Shown here: piece by piece, positions 9,213 through 18,344 of the stretch | Numbering within the stretch: the stretch's first letter is position 1 | Layout of the letters: every line of letters begins with the position of its first letter | From: Rhizobium sp. S152 | GTDB lineage: Bacteria > Pseudomonadota > Alphaproteobacteria > Rhizobiales > Rhizobiaceae | DNA: 64,000 nt | Direction of reading: 5' to 3' | NCBI RefSeq assembly: GCF_030380735.1 | Contig: NZ_JAUDRZ010000008.1 | Location: 248,001-312,000 of the forward strand | Notes under the pieces: model-generated | What the model was told of the DNA's origin: nothing | What the model saw: only the letters and a program-made list of their open reading frames with translations | Database searches by the model: none | Position numbers and translations under genes: made by a program

Positions 9213-9959
9213 ATGGATATGCATATATTGCAAGCGCTTAGAAGCGACAAGCACACGGCGAATTTCGTTGGGATTGCCACGACGAACCTGTCTTCACGCG
9301 AAGAGCTGATCAATCAACTGCGCGATGTCTCTGGCACGGCAAGGTTGCAGCCGGGACTACGAGCGCTGACGGATTATGTCGGCGCCTCTCATTACCTGCT
9401 TGCCCGCGCCGATCTGGTGCAGGAAGCAGGTCTCGATTTCGTCGTTTCGTCCGATTGGCCTTTCGATCTCGTCACCAGCCTTGCCGGCACTTTCGTTGGC
9501 GGCTTTGCCCGCGCCACGGAACTGGAAAAATGCATGCAGCTTTTCCAGCCGACCTTTTCTATTCTTCCTGAGACGGCCGACGTGCCTGATGGTGCGAGCC
9601 GCCAATATTGCTCCCTCCTTTTCAACGTCGGGCGCTCGAGGCTCGCATTGATGTTCCTGTTCGACGACGGTTTCATCCTGTCGCAGGAGCGGCTGAGGGA
9701 TGTGGGGCTCCTGACGGCCTATTTCGCGAGCTTCTTGCAATGCGGCGGCAGCAAGTCGGATCGCGAGTTCGAGCTGACCGAGCGCGAGCTGGAATGCCTG
9801 TTCTGGATTGCCGAGGGCAAGACGAGCGATGAAATCGCGATGATTCTCGGCATCTCGCGCAACACGATCAATAACTACATCACCAGCGTGATGCGTAAGA
9901 CGGCCACGAAAACCCGCTCGGAAGCCATTGCTTTTGCGGTCCGGAATAATCTGGTCTGA
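9213..9959 (+). CDS. visN: LuxR-family flagellar master regulator VisN
   Basis: One half of the VisNR regulator at the top of the rhizobial motility hierarchy, which switches on rem. An N-terminal ligand-binding-like domain (about 1-180) precedes a LuxR-type helix-turn-helix (about 185-248) with Leu-Thr-Glu-Arg-Glu, Ile-Ala-Glu-Gly-Lys-Thr-Ser-Asp-Glu-Ile-Ala and Ile-Ser-Arg-Asn-Thr-Ile-Asn-Asn-Tyr. The ATG at 9213 is preferred because CAGGA lies 8 bp upstream; an in-frame ATG at 9198 would add five residues. visR follows after 11 bp. Confidence 0.92.
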   Translation: MDMHILQALRSDKHTANFVGIATTNLSSREELINQLRDVSGTARLQPGLRALTDYVGASHYLLARADLVQEAGLDFVVSSDWPFDLVTSLAGTFVGGFARATELEKCMQLFQPTFSILPETADVPDGASRQYCSLLFNVGRSRLALMFLFDDGFILSQERLRDVGLLTAYFASFLQCGGSKSDREFELTERELECLFWIAEGKTSDEIAMILGISRNTINNYITSVMRKTATKTRSEAIAFAVRNNLV

Positions 9960-9970
9960 GAGGCGGCGTC

Positions 9971-10717
9971 ATGGAGTACGTAATGGGCAGATCGCTAGGC
10001 AATGCGGATATGGGTCGGACCGCTCGGACCAATAAGGTTACGAGCCGCTCGGACCTCTTTCCCCGGCTGATTGCCATGCAGAAGCTGGCCGATGCCCAGA
10101 ACTTCGCAGTCTATCGGCTTAGCGGAGCCGGTCTACCCTCAAAGCAGCGGCTCATCTGCGAACTCGAGAACTGGGGGCCCGCCAATCCGGGCTTCGCCAA
10201 GGCCTTTGCGGATGCCTACGGCGACGCAATGATCGAACATCTCGACAAGTCTCTCCTGCCTTTGAGCTGGGCTGGCGGTCACGATCGCGCGGCGCCGGGC
10301 CTAGATGGCATCACACCTTTCATGTCGCGGCTGAAGGACGGCCTGCTGCCGTTTTCGGGCATTGCCTTTCCTGTCCGCCTCGGTGCCGTCGGAAACGGCT
10401 TCGTCGTCTTCTCCGGCGACGATATCGATCCGTCGAGCGACATGATCGTGGAACTGCATGCCCGCTCCTGCCAGATCATGATCGATCTGCTTTCGCTCGA
10501 CGAGCGCCGTGCCGCCACCGCCGAAGCTTTGAGCGAACGCGAGATCGCTTGTCTGCAGCTTGCCGGCGATGGCCGCATAAGCGAAGAGATCGCCGACAGA
10601 CTCGGGTTGTCGGTCCACACCGTCAACGCCTATCTCGGTTCTGCGACGATCAAGCTCGATTCGGTCAACCGTATCCAGGCGATCGCCAAGGCGATAAGGC
10701 TCGGCTACATCAGCTAA
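9971..10717 (+). CDS. visR: LuxR-family flagellar master regulator VisR
   Basis: The 248-residue partner of VisN with the same layout: an N-terminal sensor-like domain and a C-terminal LuxR helix-turn-helix (Leu-Ser-Glu-Arg-Glu-Ile-Ala-Cys, Ser-Glu-Glu-Ile-Ala-Asp, Leu-Ser-Val-His-Thr-Val-Asn-Ala-Tyr). GAGAGGCGG sits just before the ATG at 9971; a second in-frame ATG at 9983 also has a GGAG and could be used. visN and visR are an operon; their products act together in S. meliloti and Agrobacterium. Converges on the minus-strand gene ending at 10775. Confidence 0.92.
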   Translation: MEYVMGRSLGNADMGRTARTNKVTSRSDLFPRLIAMQKLADAQNFAVYRLSGAGLPSKQRLICELENWGPANPGFAKAFADAYGDAMIEHLDKSLLPLSWAGGHDRAAPGLDGITPFMSRLKDGLLPFSGIAFPVRLGAVGNGFVVFSGDDIDPSSDMIVELHARSCQIMIDLLSLDERRAATAEALSEREIACLQLAGDGRISEEIADRLGLSVHTVNAYLGSATIKLDSVNRIQAIAKAIRLGYIS

Positions 10718-10728
10718 ATGACGAGGTC

Positions 10729-10748
10729 GGCCGAATTTTCGTTCGGCC
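10729..10748. terminator. Convergent hairpin between visR and the flhB operon
   Basis: A 7-bp GGCCGAA/TTCGGCC stem with a 6-nt TTTTCG loop lies in the 57 bp between converging genes. There is no clear T-run on either strand, so it may be a weak terminator or an RNA 3-prime end stabiliser. Confidence 0.4.
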
Positions 10749-10774
10749 TGCTGTCAGTCTCGTGAGCGCATGGA

Positions 10775-11215
10775 TCAGCTGGCCATAGCCTGCAATGGTT
10801 CGACATTGTAGCGCGACTGGCGGAGACTTTGCTCCAGGTAGGCCGTGTTCTCGTCGGGATCGTCCGACGCGTTCTGGAACGCGATATGATTGATCTCGAT
10901 GCCCGCATGCTCCTCTGCAAGCGTAAGCTGCGCGTAGACAGTAACGCCGCGCGGCTTGATTTCGAGGTCGAGGACGACCTCGGGCTTACCTCCCCATTCC
11001 AATGTGTAGCTGCCTCCATGGCCGAAATTCACCGTCCCCGGGTGAAAGAAGAGCTCGGCCGCGGAGGAAACCAGATCGGATAGATTGCCATAATACTCGA
11101 AGCGCAAAAGGGAAATGAGGTCCGAAGCGTCCAGAAGCCGTAATTCGGTGGCAACCGGGCTGATCGCTTCAGCTAGGATTTTTTCACGCTGGGCAGAGTA
11201 GGGGCATTTTTTCAT
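10775..11215 (-). CDS. Conserved hypothetical protein, last gene of the motA-flhB operon
   Basis: Not recognised. 146 residues, no signal peptide or membrane segment. A basic N-terminus with a single Cys is followed by a predicted mixed alpha/beta body: Phe-Phe-His-Pro-Gly, Trp-Gly-Gly-Lys-Pro-Glu-Val-Val-Leu-Asp-Leu, then an alternating beta stretch Gly-Val-Thr-Val-Tyr-Ala-Gln-Leu-Thr-Leu, and an acidic/polar C-terminus. The ATG lies 5 bp after the flhB stop, so it is almost certainly cotranscribed and coupled with flhB. A motility role is inferred from position alone. Confidence 0.75.
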   Translation of the reverse strand: MKKCPYSAQREKILAEAISPVATELRLLDASDLISLLRFEYYGNLSDLVSSAAELFFHPGTVNFGHGGSYTLEWGGKPEVVLDLEIKPRGVTVYAQLTLAEEHAGIEINHIAFQNASDDPDENTAYLEQSLRQSRYNVEPLQAMAS

Positions 11216-11220
11216 TCGAC

Positions 11221-12300
11221 TTATCTTACCCGTTTGTTCTTTGCTTGCGCCGCGTAAACCCGATGAATGAGCTCCGCGACGGCCTTGTAAAATACAGACG
11301 GGATGACACTATCCACCGAGACTTGCGCAAACATGGAGCGTGCAAGTGGCGGATCTTCGAACACGGGAATGCCGTTGGTCTCGGCGATCTCCCTGATTTT
11401 CAATGCAATAAGGTCCTGGCCCTTAGCAACCACGATGGGCGCGTCGTTTTCCTCGCGCACATAACGCAACGCGACGGCGAAGTGAGTCGGGTTGGCGATC
11501 ACCATGGTGGCGCGCGGCACGTTGCCCATCATGCGGCGCCTTGCGCGGTCGCGCATGAGCGAGCGCTGGCGGCTCTTGACGAAAGGGTCACCCTGCGACT
11601 GCTTGTTCTCCTCCTTCACTTCGTGGCGGGTCATCTTCAACTCGGTGAACCAGTGGTAGCGGGTCCAGAAGAAGTCGGCGATAGCGACGATGGCGGTGGC
11701 GAACAGCACGACGATCGTGATCTTGCGCATCGCCGACATCATGTGGGTGAAGATCGTCGAGGGATCGGAGAACATCGCATCGATCGCGCCGAAATACTCG
11801 CTTTTCAGCACGAAAAAGATGATGACGCCGACAATAACGATCTTCGCCAGCGACTTGCCGAACTCGATCAGGCCCGGCAGGCTGAAGATGCGGGTCCAGC
11901 CCTTGGCCGGCGAGATGCGCGAGACCTGGGGACGAATGCGCTCGAGCACCGGTGTCGGCAAATGCTGGGAGATCGAGGCGATGAGCCCGAAGGACATGAA
12001 GAGAAGAAAGGCCGGGGTCAGCAACGCGCCACATACCCATCCGAGATGGATGAAGAGTGAAAGCACATCCGGGCCGGTTTCGATCTTCCACTGATCCGGC
12101 TGCTCGAAGATGTCCTTCAGCTCCGCGCCTACCTTGAGCATGCCGTCTGGCAGGAAGAAGATGATGTAGACGAAGGTGGCGAGAACGGTGGCGAAAAGCG
12201 GCACTTCGCGTGAGAAGGGTAGGTTGCCTTTCTCGGCAGCGTCGCCTTTCTTTTTCGCTGTAGGATCTTCTGTTTTGCTGTCCTTGTCGTCGTCAGCCAA
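11221..12300 (-). CDS. flhB: Flagellar export switch protein FlhB
   Basis: The 359-residue gate of the flagellar type III export apparatus that switches substrate class. An acidic/lysine-rich N-terminus (Lys-Thr-Glu-Asp-Pro-Thr), four membrane segments, and a cytoplasmic domain with the self-cleavage motif Asn-Pro-Thr-His (in Ile-Ala-Asn-Pro-Thr-His-Phe) are present. The start is a TTG at 12300; a GGAGGG lies upstream and no in-frame ATG gives the usual N-terminus. It follows fliG after a 128-bp gap that contains a strong hairpin. Confidence 0.95.
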   Translation of the reverse strand: MADDDKDSKTEDPTAKKKGDAAEKGNLPFSREVPLFATVLATFVYIIFFLPDGMLKVGAELKDIFEQPDQWKIETGPDVLSLFIHLGWVCGALLTPAFLLFMSFGLIASISQHLPTPVLERIRPQVSRISPAKGWTRIFSLPGLIEFGKSLAKIVIVGVIIFFVLKSEYFGAIDAMFSDPSTIFTHMMSAMRKITIVVLFATAIVAIADFFWTRYHWFTELKMTRHEVKEENKQSQGDPFVKSRQRSLMRDRARRRMMGNVPRATMVIANPTHFAVALRYVREENDAPIVVAKGQDLIALKIREIAETNGIPVFEDPPLARSMFAQVSVDSVIPSVFYKAVAELIHRVYAAQAKNKRVR

Positions 12301-12326
12301 CGGCGAGGCCCTCCATCAAATGAAAC

Positions 12327-12350
12327 GGCCGCGGCAATGCGCGGCCTTTT
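12327..12350. terminator. Hairpin between fliG and flhB
   Basis: A perfect 7-bp GGCCGCG/CGCGGCC stem with a 6-nt loop. On the plus strand it is followed by TTTT; on the minus strand, the direction of the operon, only GTTTCATTTG follows. It could partially attenuate transcription from fliG into flhB and lower FlhB relative to the switch proteins. Confidence 0.45.
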
Positions 12351-12428
12351 CCAAAGGGTATCTCTCTTTTGCCGCCACGATCAACCGTGGCGCGGGAGTG
12401 CAGGGGCTTCGTGCACAACAACAGCGGC

Positions 12429-13469
12429 TTAAGCCGCCGCCGCACCTTCGCCCTCGGTTTCCTTGAGCTGGATCTGGCCAGAATTGGACAACCGAATCGC
12501 TTCCTGGGCGATCGCGCGGCGCGCGATGGCGATCTCGCGTGGATTGATTCCGGTCGTGCCGCTCTGCAGATCCGATTCGATCATTCTGCGCTGACGCGGG
12601 CTGATCGAGGCGAGGACCGTCTCGCGCATTTCCGCGGAGGATCCGCGCAGCGACATGGTCAGGATATCTGCCGAGACGTCGTTCAGCAGCATGACGCGGC
12701 TGCGCTGCGGGATGAGCAGGAGGTCTTCGAAGAGGAAGATCTTCGGGCGAACCTTGTTGACCGATTCGCGGCTGATCGATTCGAGCGAGGTGAGCAGGGT
12801 ATCGACCTGCGGCTTGTCCATCTCGTTCATCAGTTCGGCGACCTTCGTCGAGCCGATCGAGTTCTTCTCGGCGTCGATTTCGGCGAGCAGGTTCACGACC
12901 TGCTTTTCGATGATCTGTGCGGCCTTGGGGCTGACGGACTTCAGGTTGACTGTACGGTTCATGATGTCGGCGCGCCGGCCGTCGGGGATCTGCATCAGCA
13001 CCTTGGCGCCGAAGGACGATGGCATCATGGAAAGGATGTAGGCGACGGTCTGCGGATGTTCGCGCAGCAGGAACTTGCCGATAAAGGCCGGGTCGCCTTC
13101 GCCGAGTCGATCCCAAATGGAGGTTTCGTAGGCCTGGAAGGTTGTGCGGCGTCCGAGCAGGCTGTCGACCTCGTCGGGGGTCAGGCCCTCTTCAAGAATG
13201 CTTTCGATCGCCTTGGCGTTGTCCATGAGGCCGGCACCCTCGGTGAACAGGTCCTCGAACTCTGCGACGAGTCCGAGGAGTTCATCCGGGGGGATGGCGC
13301 GCAGCGTCTGAGCCGATCCGATGATCGTCTGCAGCTCGGCCTGCGTGAAATATTTCAACAGCCTGCCAGCAACCCCTTTCCCCATGGCGAGGAGTACGGC
13401 CGCTGCTTTCTCAGCCTGGGTCAACGGTTTCTCGGCAAGAGCGCCGCCGAAATCGTCAAAGTCCATCAT
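12429..13469 (-). CDS. fliG: Flagellar motor switch protein FliG
   Basis: The 346-residue switch protein that joins the MS ring and takes torque from MotA. The FliG N, middle and C-terminal armadillo-like domains are recognisable, including Lys-Ala-Ala-Val-Leu-Leu-Ala-Met-Gly near the start and Glu-Asp-Leu-Leu-Leu-Ile-Pro-Gln-Arg (about 255) in the torque helix region. An AGAGG precedes the ATG-ATG start. It is fourth in the minus-strand operon motA-fliM-fliN-fliG-flhB. Confidence 0.95.
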   Translation of the reverse strand: MMDFDDFGGALAEKPLTQAEKAAAVLLAMGKGVAGRLLKYFTQAELQTIIGSAQTLRAIPPDELLGLVAEFEDLFTEGAGLMDNAKAIESILEEGLTPDEVDSLLGRRTTFQAYETSIWDRLGEGDPAFIGKFLLREHPQTVAYILSMMPSSFGAKVLMQIPDGRRADIMNRTVNLKSVSPKAAQIIEKQVVNLLAEIDAEKNSIGSTKVAELMNEMDKPQVDTLLTSLESISRESVNKVRPKIFLFEDLLLIPQRSRVMLLNDVSADILTMSLRGSSAEMRETVLASISPRQRRMIESDLQSGTTGINPREIAIARRAIAQEAIRLSNSGQIQLKETEGEGAAAA

Positions 13470-13498
13470 GGTCTAACCTCTCCGTCCCTACACCGGGA

Positions 13499-14074
13499 TC
13501 AGGCTTTTTTCGTACTCAGAACTTCTATCAGTTTGACACCGAAACGGGTGTCGTCATTCTCCAGGACGGTAATCTCGCCGCGTCCGATCTTGCGGCCGTT
13601 TACCATGATTTCGACCGGCTCGCCGATCTTCTTGTCGAGCGCGATGGTCGCGCCTTCGTTGAGATTCATCAACCCCGAAACCTGCATGCGGCTGCTGCCG
13701 AGCATGATCTGCACATCGATCGGGATGTCCATGATCAGGTCGAGGTTCGACTGCATGGCACTGCCGAGCGGCGCGGGTTCCGAGGGGGACGCGCCGAACG
13801 ACGTATCGCCGAAATCCGAAGAGCCGCCGAAGTCGGATGTGCCACCGAAATCGGAGCCGCCGAAGGCCGTGTCGGCGCTGTCGTCGAGGCCGCCAAAGGC
13901 CGAAAGGTCGGTGCCGCCGCTGAATGCGTCGGAATCGCCGAGGTCGGGCAGGCCGCCGTCGGAATCTGTCTTCAGAACGCCGCGCAGATCGTCGATGGCC
14001 TGGTCGAGTTCGGCTTCATTGCCGGGCAGGTCCATCGAAAGGTCGTCGTTCTTTGGTGTTTTCTTCGTCGCCAT
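13499..14074 (-). CDS. fliN: Flagellar motor switch protein FliN, with long Gly/Phe/Ser N-terminus
   Basis: The C-terminal 85 or so residues are the SpoA/FliN domain of the C ring ([26 protein letters not shown]). At 191 residues it is longer than enteric FliN (about 137) because of a low-complexity N-terminal half: roughly residues 35-90 repeat Ser-Asp-Phe-Gly-Gly-like units. It lies between fliM and fliG. Confidence 0.93.
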   Translation of the reverse strand: MATKKTPKNDDLSMDLPGNEAELDQAIDDLRGVLKTDSDGGLPDLGDSDAFSGGTDLSAFGGLDDSADTAFGGSDFGGTSDFGGSSDFGDTSFGASPSEPAPLGSAMQSNLDLIMDIPIDVQIMLGSSRMQVSGLMNLNEGATIALDKKIGEPVEIMVNGRKIGRGEITVLENDDTRFGVKLIEVLSTKKA

Positions 14075-14137
14075 GAAATCACTATTCCAGTTGAAACTTG
14101 CCTCAAGCTGCCGTCCGGCAGATCGGTGGAAAATGCC

Positions 14138-15073
14138 TCAATTCATCAAGTGGCGGATGAGCTCGTCATCCGAACTAATCGTATCCTTCACACGGACGGT
14201 ATAATTCTCGCCCGAACGCCCGAACTCGCACACATACAACTCCTTGCTGTTGGCGCTGACATCGACGCGAACGTCGCCAATATCGTGAAATGGGATCACG
14301 TCGCCTGCCGCAAGTTTGGAGATCGTCCGCAGTGTCAGGTCCTGCAGCCGGATCTTGGCATCGAGCGTGACGTTTGAACGGCGGACCTGTTCGCTCAGCT
14401 GGTCGGTCCACTCGGCTGATTTGGCGGACTGGTTCTTCGCCTTCGGTGCCGCGACCGTCGTCTTGAGGAGAGCGGCCTGGGGCACGACGAGCGCAAAATC
14501 GGATGTGATGCCAGCGAGCGTGATTGACATGTTGATCGTCGCGGCGAACTCGTCGGCCTTGTCGTCGGTCGGCTTCGGCCGCTCCTCGCCCGCATGCGGC
14601 GGCTCCAGCGTCGGTTCGAAACCGCCGGGCGCGTTGACGGCGGAGCGCAGCACGTTGGCGATCTTGTCGAACACGGTAACGGCGAGATCCCGCTCGATGA
14701 CCGAAAGCAGCCGGTCGGCCGGCGGCTCGATGGTCTCGGGCGTTGCGCCCAGCAGATGCTCCATCAGTGTGATGATGAAGCCGTTGCCGCAGGACAGCGT
14801 GATATTCTGCGACCAGTTGCGCAATGTCGCGTCGACCAGCGTGATGTTGTCGCCGAGGTCGGCGATCAGGTCGTTCTTGTAGCCGCTGTCGCAGCCGAGA
14901 TAGGCGACGGCGACGTCGACATCCGTCTCGCTCTTGATGACATCGGGCAGGAACTCGCTGTAGACGAGGCCGAAAGCCGCACAGATCTTGTCGATCGTCG
15001 CCTTGTCGCCGAGCCTGCCGGTCAGCTTTGCGAGGAGGGCATCGTCCATCGGGGAGTTGCTTTGAGCGCTCAT
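14138..15073 (-). CDS. fliM: Flagellar motor switch protein FliM
   Basis: A 311-residue divergent FliM, the CheY-P receptor of the C ring. The C-terminal SpoA-like domain (about 225-311; Val-Thr-Leu-Asp-Ala-Lys-Ile-Arg-Leu-Gln-Asp-Leu-Thr-Leu) is clear. The N-terminus lacks an obvious enteric CheY-binding motif, as in other rhizobia. The order motA-fliM-fliN-fliG supports the call. It starts 4 bp after the motA stop. Confidence 0.88.
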   Translation of the reverse strand: MSAQSNSPMDDALLAKLTGRLGDKATIDKICAAFGLVYSEFLPDVIKSETDVDVAVAYLGCDSGYKNDLIADLGDNITLVDATLRNWSQNITLSCGNGFIITLMEHLLGATPETIEPPADRLLSVIERDLAVTVFDKIANVLRSAVNAPGGFEPTLEPPHAGEERPKPTDDKADEFAATINMSITLAGITSDFALVVPQAALLKTTVAAPKAKNQSAKSAEWTDQLSEQVRRSNVTLDAKIRLQDLTLRTISKLAAGDVIPFHDIGDVRVDVSANSKELYVCEFGRSGENYTVRVKDTISSDDELIRHLMN

Positions 15074-15077
15074 ATCC

Positions 15078-15950
15078 TTATGCCGCCTTGTTCTCGCCGC
15101 CCGGGTTCATCATTTCCTGCTCGACCGAGTCGATCGACGGCCGCTCGTAGTTGGAGATCGTCTTGCGTCCGTATTCGAGCGCGACCTGCGGAACCGAGCC
15201 GTTCATGTAGGCCAGCAGGGTTTGCTTGACTATGATGTAGAGGCGGTGCTGCTTGTTGCGGACGATCTTGATCTGTGAGGTCAACGGGTTACACAGGCAA
15301 TAGGACAGAAAGATACCGAGCATCGTGCCGACGAGAGCGGCACCGATCAGGCCGCCGAGCACCTCCGGCGACTCGTTGATCTTGGCCATGGCCTTGATGA
15401 CGCCGAGAACGGCGGCGATGATACCGATGGCCGGAAAGCTGTCGCCGACTGCCGTTATCGAATGATACGGCTTCATCTTGTCGTGCATCATCGTTTCGAT
15501 TTCCTCGTCCATCAGCGCCTCGATCTCGTGGCTGCGGGCGTTGCCGATGATGATGAGCCGAACATAATCGCATATGAAGGACGTAAGCTCTTTGTTCTTG
15601 AGCACTGTTGGAGCCGACTGGAAGATCGGGGATTCGTCTGGATTGTCGATATGGGCTTCGATCTCGTTGCGCGACTTGGTGCGCAGGTCGCGCATCAGCG
15701 AGTAAAGAACGCCAAGCACATCGAGATAATGACGCTCTTTCGGGACCGCGTGCTTAAATGCTTCGGCAATTGCCTTGCCCGAATCCTTTACGACTTTCAG
15801 CGGGTTGCCCATGATGAAGGCGCCGACGCCCGCGCCACCGATGATCACCAGTTCGAACGGCTGGATGAGCGCTTGCACATGCCCGCCCATCGCCATGAAG
15901 CCACCAATAATGCAGCCGACGGTAATTACAAATCCGATAATGATATTCAT
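15078..15950 (-). CDS. motA: Flagellar motor stator protein MotA
   Basis: The 290-residue proton-channel stator subunit. Four membrane segments flank a large cytoplasmic loop; conserved parts include Gly-Gly-Ala-Gly-Val-Gly-Ala-Phe near helix 2, [16 protein letters not shown] and Gly-Ala-Ala-Leu-Val-Gly-Thr. The ATG at 15950 (Met-Asn-Ile-Ile-Ile-Gly) has a GGA upstream and is preferred over a TTG at 15980. It heads the operon; a promoter element lies at 15989-16006. Confidence 0.95.
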   Translation of the reverse strand: MNIIIGFVITVGCIIGGFMAMGGHVQALIQPFELVIIGGAGVGAFIMGNPLKVVKDSGKAIAEAFKHAVPKERHYLDVLGVLYSLMRDLRTKSRNEIEAHIDNPDESPIFQSAPTVLKNKELTSFICDYVRLIIIGNARSHEIEALMDEEIETMMHDKMKPYHSITAVGDSFPAIGIIAAVLGVIKAMAKINESPEVLGGLIGAALVGTMLGIFLSYCLCNPLTSQIKIVRNKQHRLYIIVKQTLLAYMNGSVPQVALEYGRKTISNYERPSIDSVEQEMMNPGGENKAA

Positions 15951-15988
15951 CGTCAGTCCAAACCCGATCGTTATTTTCAACTGAAGGG

Positions 15989-16006
15989 ATAGGGCTGCTG
16001 GCTTGC
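15989..16006 (-). promoter_or_regulatory. Flagellar promoter element before motA (GCAAG-N9-CTAT)
   Basis: Read on the minus strand: CACGCAAG, nine bases, CTAT, ending 38 bp before the motA ATG. It is an exact spacing match to the elements before fliF, flgB, the FliH/motB operon and flhA. Confidence 0.6.
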
Positions 16007-16055
16007 GTGAGGCTGATGGTTGGCCGCCCGCGTCGGGCTTTCTCGGTACCAGTTT

Positions 16056-16076
16056 CGCGCAAGGAACCGTTGGCAG
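16056..16076 (+). promoter_or_regulatory. Flagellar promoter-like element before flgF (weaker)
   Basis: TTTCGCGCAAG ends at 16063; nine bases on, the second half is GCAG rather than CTAG. It lies back to back with the motA element in the divergent motA/flgF intergenic region (15951-16197), which holds no gene. Confidence 0.4.
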
Positions 16077-16197
16077 ATTGAGGAAGACGAATGGGCACCC
16101 GTGCCTGTTTTTGACATGCCGTCTTAGCGAGATCCGAGTTCGAATTCCACGAAACCGGCTTCGTTCCGTTCATCGCCAATGCCAGGAGCCTACCGAG

Positions 16198-16932
16198 ATG
16201 CAATCCGGTCTTTATGTTTCACTGTCGTCGCAGATCGCACTCGAACGTCGCCTCACCACCATCGCCGACAACATGGCGAACGTGAACACGACGGGCTTCC
16301 GCGCTACCGAGGTGAAATTCGACGAGATGCTGGGCAACACCGGCAACAAGATCAATGCCAAGGTTGCTTACGTGTCTCAAGGCAACGACTACCTTTCCGG
16401 CGACAACGGCGAACTGCAGCAGACCGGCAACATGCTCGACTTCGCTGTCAAGGGCGATGCCTGGTTCGCGCTCGAGACGCCTGCCGGCCGCGTCTTGACG
16501 AAGGACGGCCGTTTTACGATGACCGACAATGGCCAGCTGGTTTCCGTTCGCGGCTATCCTGTACTCGATGCCGGCGGCGCTCCGATCCAGCTGAATACGG
16601 CGGGCGGCGAGCCGAAGGTTGGCTCCGATGGTCTCATGTATCAGGACGGCAAGCAGATCGGCTCCCTCGGCCTTTTCGAGGCCGATATCAGCAAGGGCTA
16701 TCTGCGTTACGAAAACAGCGGCATCATGACGACCCAGGCGCCGCAGGCCGTGACCGACCGCTTCAACGTTGGCGTTCGTCAGGGCTATGTCGAGAATTCC
16801 AACGTCAACGCGATGCGCGAAATCACGCAGCTGATCGAAGTCAACCGCGCGTTCGAGAGCATGACGTCGCTCAGCAAGGACAGCGAAGCCTCCTTCAGCG
16901 AAGCGATCAAGACGCTTGGCGGCAGCCGCTAG
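16198..16932 (+). CDS. flgF: Flagellar proximal rod protein FlgF
   Basis: A 244-residue rod protein of the FlgE/F/G family. The N-terminal flg_bb_rod motif (Arg-Leu-Thr-Thr-Ile-Ala-Asp-Asn-Met-Ala-Asn-Val-Asn-Thr-Thr-Gly-Phe) and a C-terminal Gly-Tyr-Val-Glu-Asn-Ser-Asn-Val-Asn-Ala-Met-Arg-Glu with Ile-Glu-Val-Asn-Arg-Ala-Phe-Glu are present. The ATG at 16198 gives the family N-terminus; upstream extension of the frame is rejected. First gene of flgF-fliI-orf. Confidence 0.95.
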   Translation: MQSGLYVSLSSQIALERRLTTIADNMANVNTTGFRATEVKFDEMLGNTGNKINAKVAYVSQGNDYLSGDNGELQQTGNMLDFAVKGDAWFALETPAGRVLTKDGRFTMTDNGQLVSVRGYPVLDAGGAPIQLNTAGGEPKVGSDGLMYQDGKQIGSLGLFEADISKGYLRYENSGIMTTQAPQAVTDRFNVGVRQGYVENSNVNAMREITQLIEVNRAFESMTSLSKDSEASFSEAIKTLGGSR

Positions 16933-16944
16933 CGGAGTTAGCCG

Positions 16945-18333
16945 ATGAGCCATACTCCGCTTTCCGAAAGCGTTCTTTCACCGAAGCTCCCGCATCTGGC
17001 GAGCCTGGTCGCGCGCTACACCAGTCCGGATTTTCTGGTTGCCCCCGGCGGCCACGTACAGACGATCGCCGCCGGCCACTACACGGTGAGCGGCCTCTCG
17101 CGGCATGTGCGGCTGGGCGAATTCGTGGCGCACAAATCGGCGACCGGTGTCCATCTCGGCGAAGTCGTTCGCGTCGAGCCGGAACTCACTTACGTCTGCC
17201 CGATCGAACCCGGCGAGCCGATCGGTATCCACGACACCGTCATTCGCAAGGGTGCGTTCCGCATCTCGCCGGATGACAGCTGGTGCGGCCGCACGATCAG
17301 CTCTCTCTGCGAGCCCATTGATGGCCTCGGGCCCATCGTCGATGGCCTCAGCCGACGCTCGATCTCCAATACCGCGCCACCTTCAATGACGCGAAAGCGC
17401 GTCGAAACGGGCTTCAAGACCGGCGTGCGCGCCATCGATCTCTTCTCGCCGCTCTGCCTTGGCCAGCGTCTGGGCATTTTCGCCGGCTCCGGCGTCGGCA
17501 AGTCCACGCTTCTGTCGATGCTTGCCCGTGCGCACGCCTTCGACAAGGTGGTGATCGCGCTCGTCGGTGAACGCGGTCGCGAAGTGCGTGAATTCATCGA
17601 GGATACGCTCGGCGAGGACATGAAGAAGTCGATCGCCGTCGTCGCCACCAGCGACGAAAGCCCGATGCTGCGCAAGATGGCGCCGCTGACCGCGGTGACG
17701 ATCGCCGAGCACTTCCGCGATCAGGGCGACAACGTGCTTCTGATCATCGACAGTGTCACGCGCTTCGCCCACGCAATCCGCGAAGTGGCGACCGCTTCCG
17801 GCGAGCCACCGATCGCGCGCGGTTATCCGGCGTCCGTCTTCACCGAACTGCCGCGCCTGCTCGAGCGCGCCGGTCCCGGTCCTGAAGGCACCGGCACCAT
17901 CACCGCTATCATCTCGATCCTCGTTGACGGTGACAATCACAACGATCCGATCGCCGACTCGACCCGCGGCATTCTCGACGGCCATCTCGTCTTGCAGCGC
18001 AGCCTCGCCGAGGAGGGCCGCTATCCGCCGATCGATCCGCTGGCCTCGATCTCGCGTCTCGCTCGCAAGGCCTGGACGCCGGACCAGGAGAAGCTCGTGT
18101 CGCGGTTGAAGACGCTTATTCACCGCTTCGAGGAGACGCGCGACCTTCGTCTGATTGGTGGCTACCGGCAGGGCGCCGACCCGGATCTCGACATGGCCGT
18201 CAAGCAGGTGCCGATTATCTATGACGTCCTCAAGCAATCACCGGGCGAACCCGGTTCTCCTGATTCCTTCGCCGACCTTGCCACCGCTTTGAAGGCTGCC
18301 GCCGGCATCGGTAACCAGCCTGTCCGCAGATAG
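16945..18333 (+). CDS. fliI: Flagellum-specific ATPase FliI
   Basis: The 462-residue ATPase of the export apparatus. Walker A is Gly-Ser-Gly-Val-Gly-Lys-Ser-Thr (about residue 185-192), Walker B is Val-Leu-Leu-Ile-Ile-Asp-Ser-Val-Thr-Arg, and the F1-beta-like Gly-Tyr-Pro-Ala-Ser-Val-Phe-Thr-Glu-Leu-Pro follows. Its usual partners FliH and FliJ are not adjacent; candidates for both lie further along. It starts 12 bp after flgF. Confidence 0.97.
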   Translation: MSHTPLSESVLSPKLPHLASLVARYTSPDFLVAPGGHVQTIAAGHYTVSGLSRHVRLGEFVAHKSATGVHLGEVVRVEPELTYVCPIEPGEPIGIHDTVIRKGAFRISPDDSWCGRTISSLCEPIDGLGPIVDGLSRRSISNTAPPSMTRKRVETGFKTGVRAIDLFSPLCLGQRLGIFAGSGVGKSTLLSMLARAHAFDKVVIALVGERGREVREFIEDTLGEDMKKSIAVVATSDESPMLRKMAPLTAVTIAEHFRDQGDNVLLIIDSVTRFAHAIREVATASGEPPIARGYPASVFTELPRLLERAGPGPEGTGTITAIISILVDGDNHNDPIADSTRGILDGHLVLQRSLAEEGRYPPIDPLASISRLARKAWTPDQEKLVSRLKTLIHRFEETRDLRLIGGYRQGADPDLDMAVKQVPIIYDVLKQSPGEPGSPDSFADLATALKAAAGIGNQPVRR

Positions 18334-18344
18334 AAAGATAGACC

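Noticed and set aside
12369..14204. 611-codon plus-strand open frame antisense to fliG and fliN
   Set aside because: It lies opposite well-conserved genes, has a His/Arg/Asp-rich composition typical of a GC-rich shadow frame, and no recognisable domain or ribosome site.
15951..15980. TTG start extending motA by ten residues
   Set aside because: The ATG at 15950 gives the conserved N-terminus and has a ribosome site at proper distance.
16003..16197. N-terminal extension of flgF
   Set aside because: The family N-terminus begins at 16198; the upstream segment holds promoter elements.
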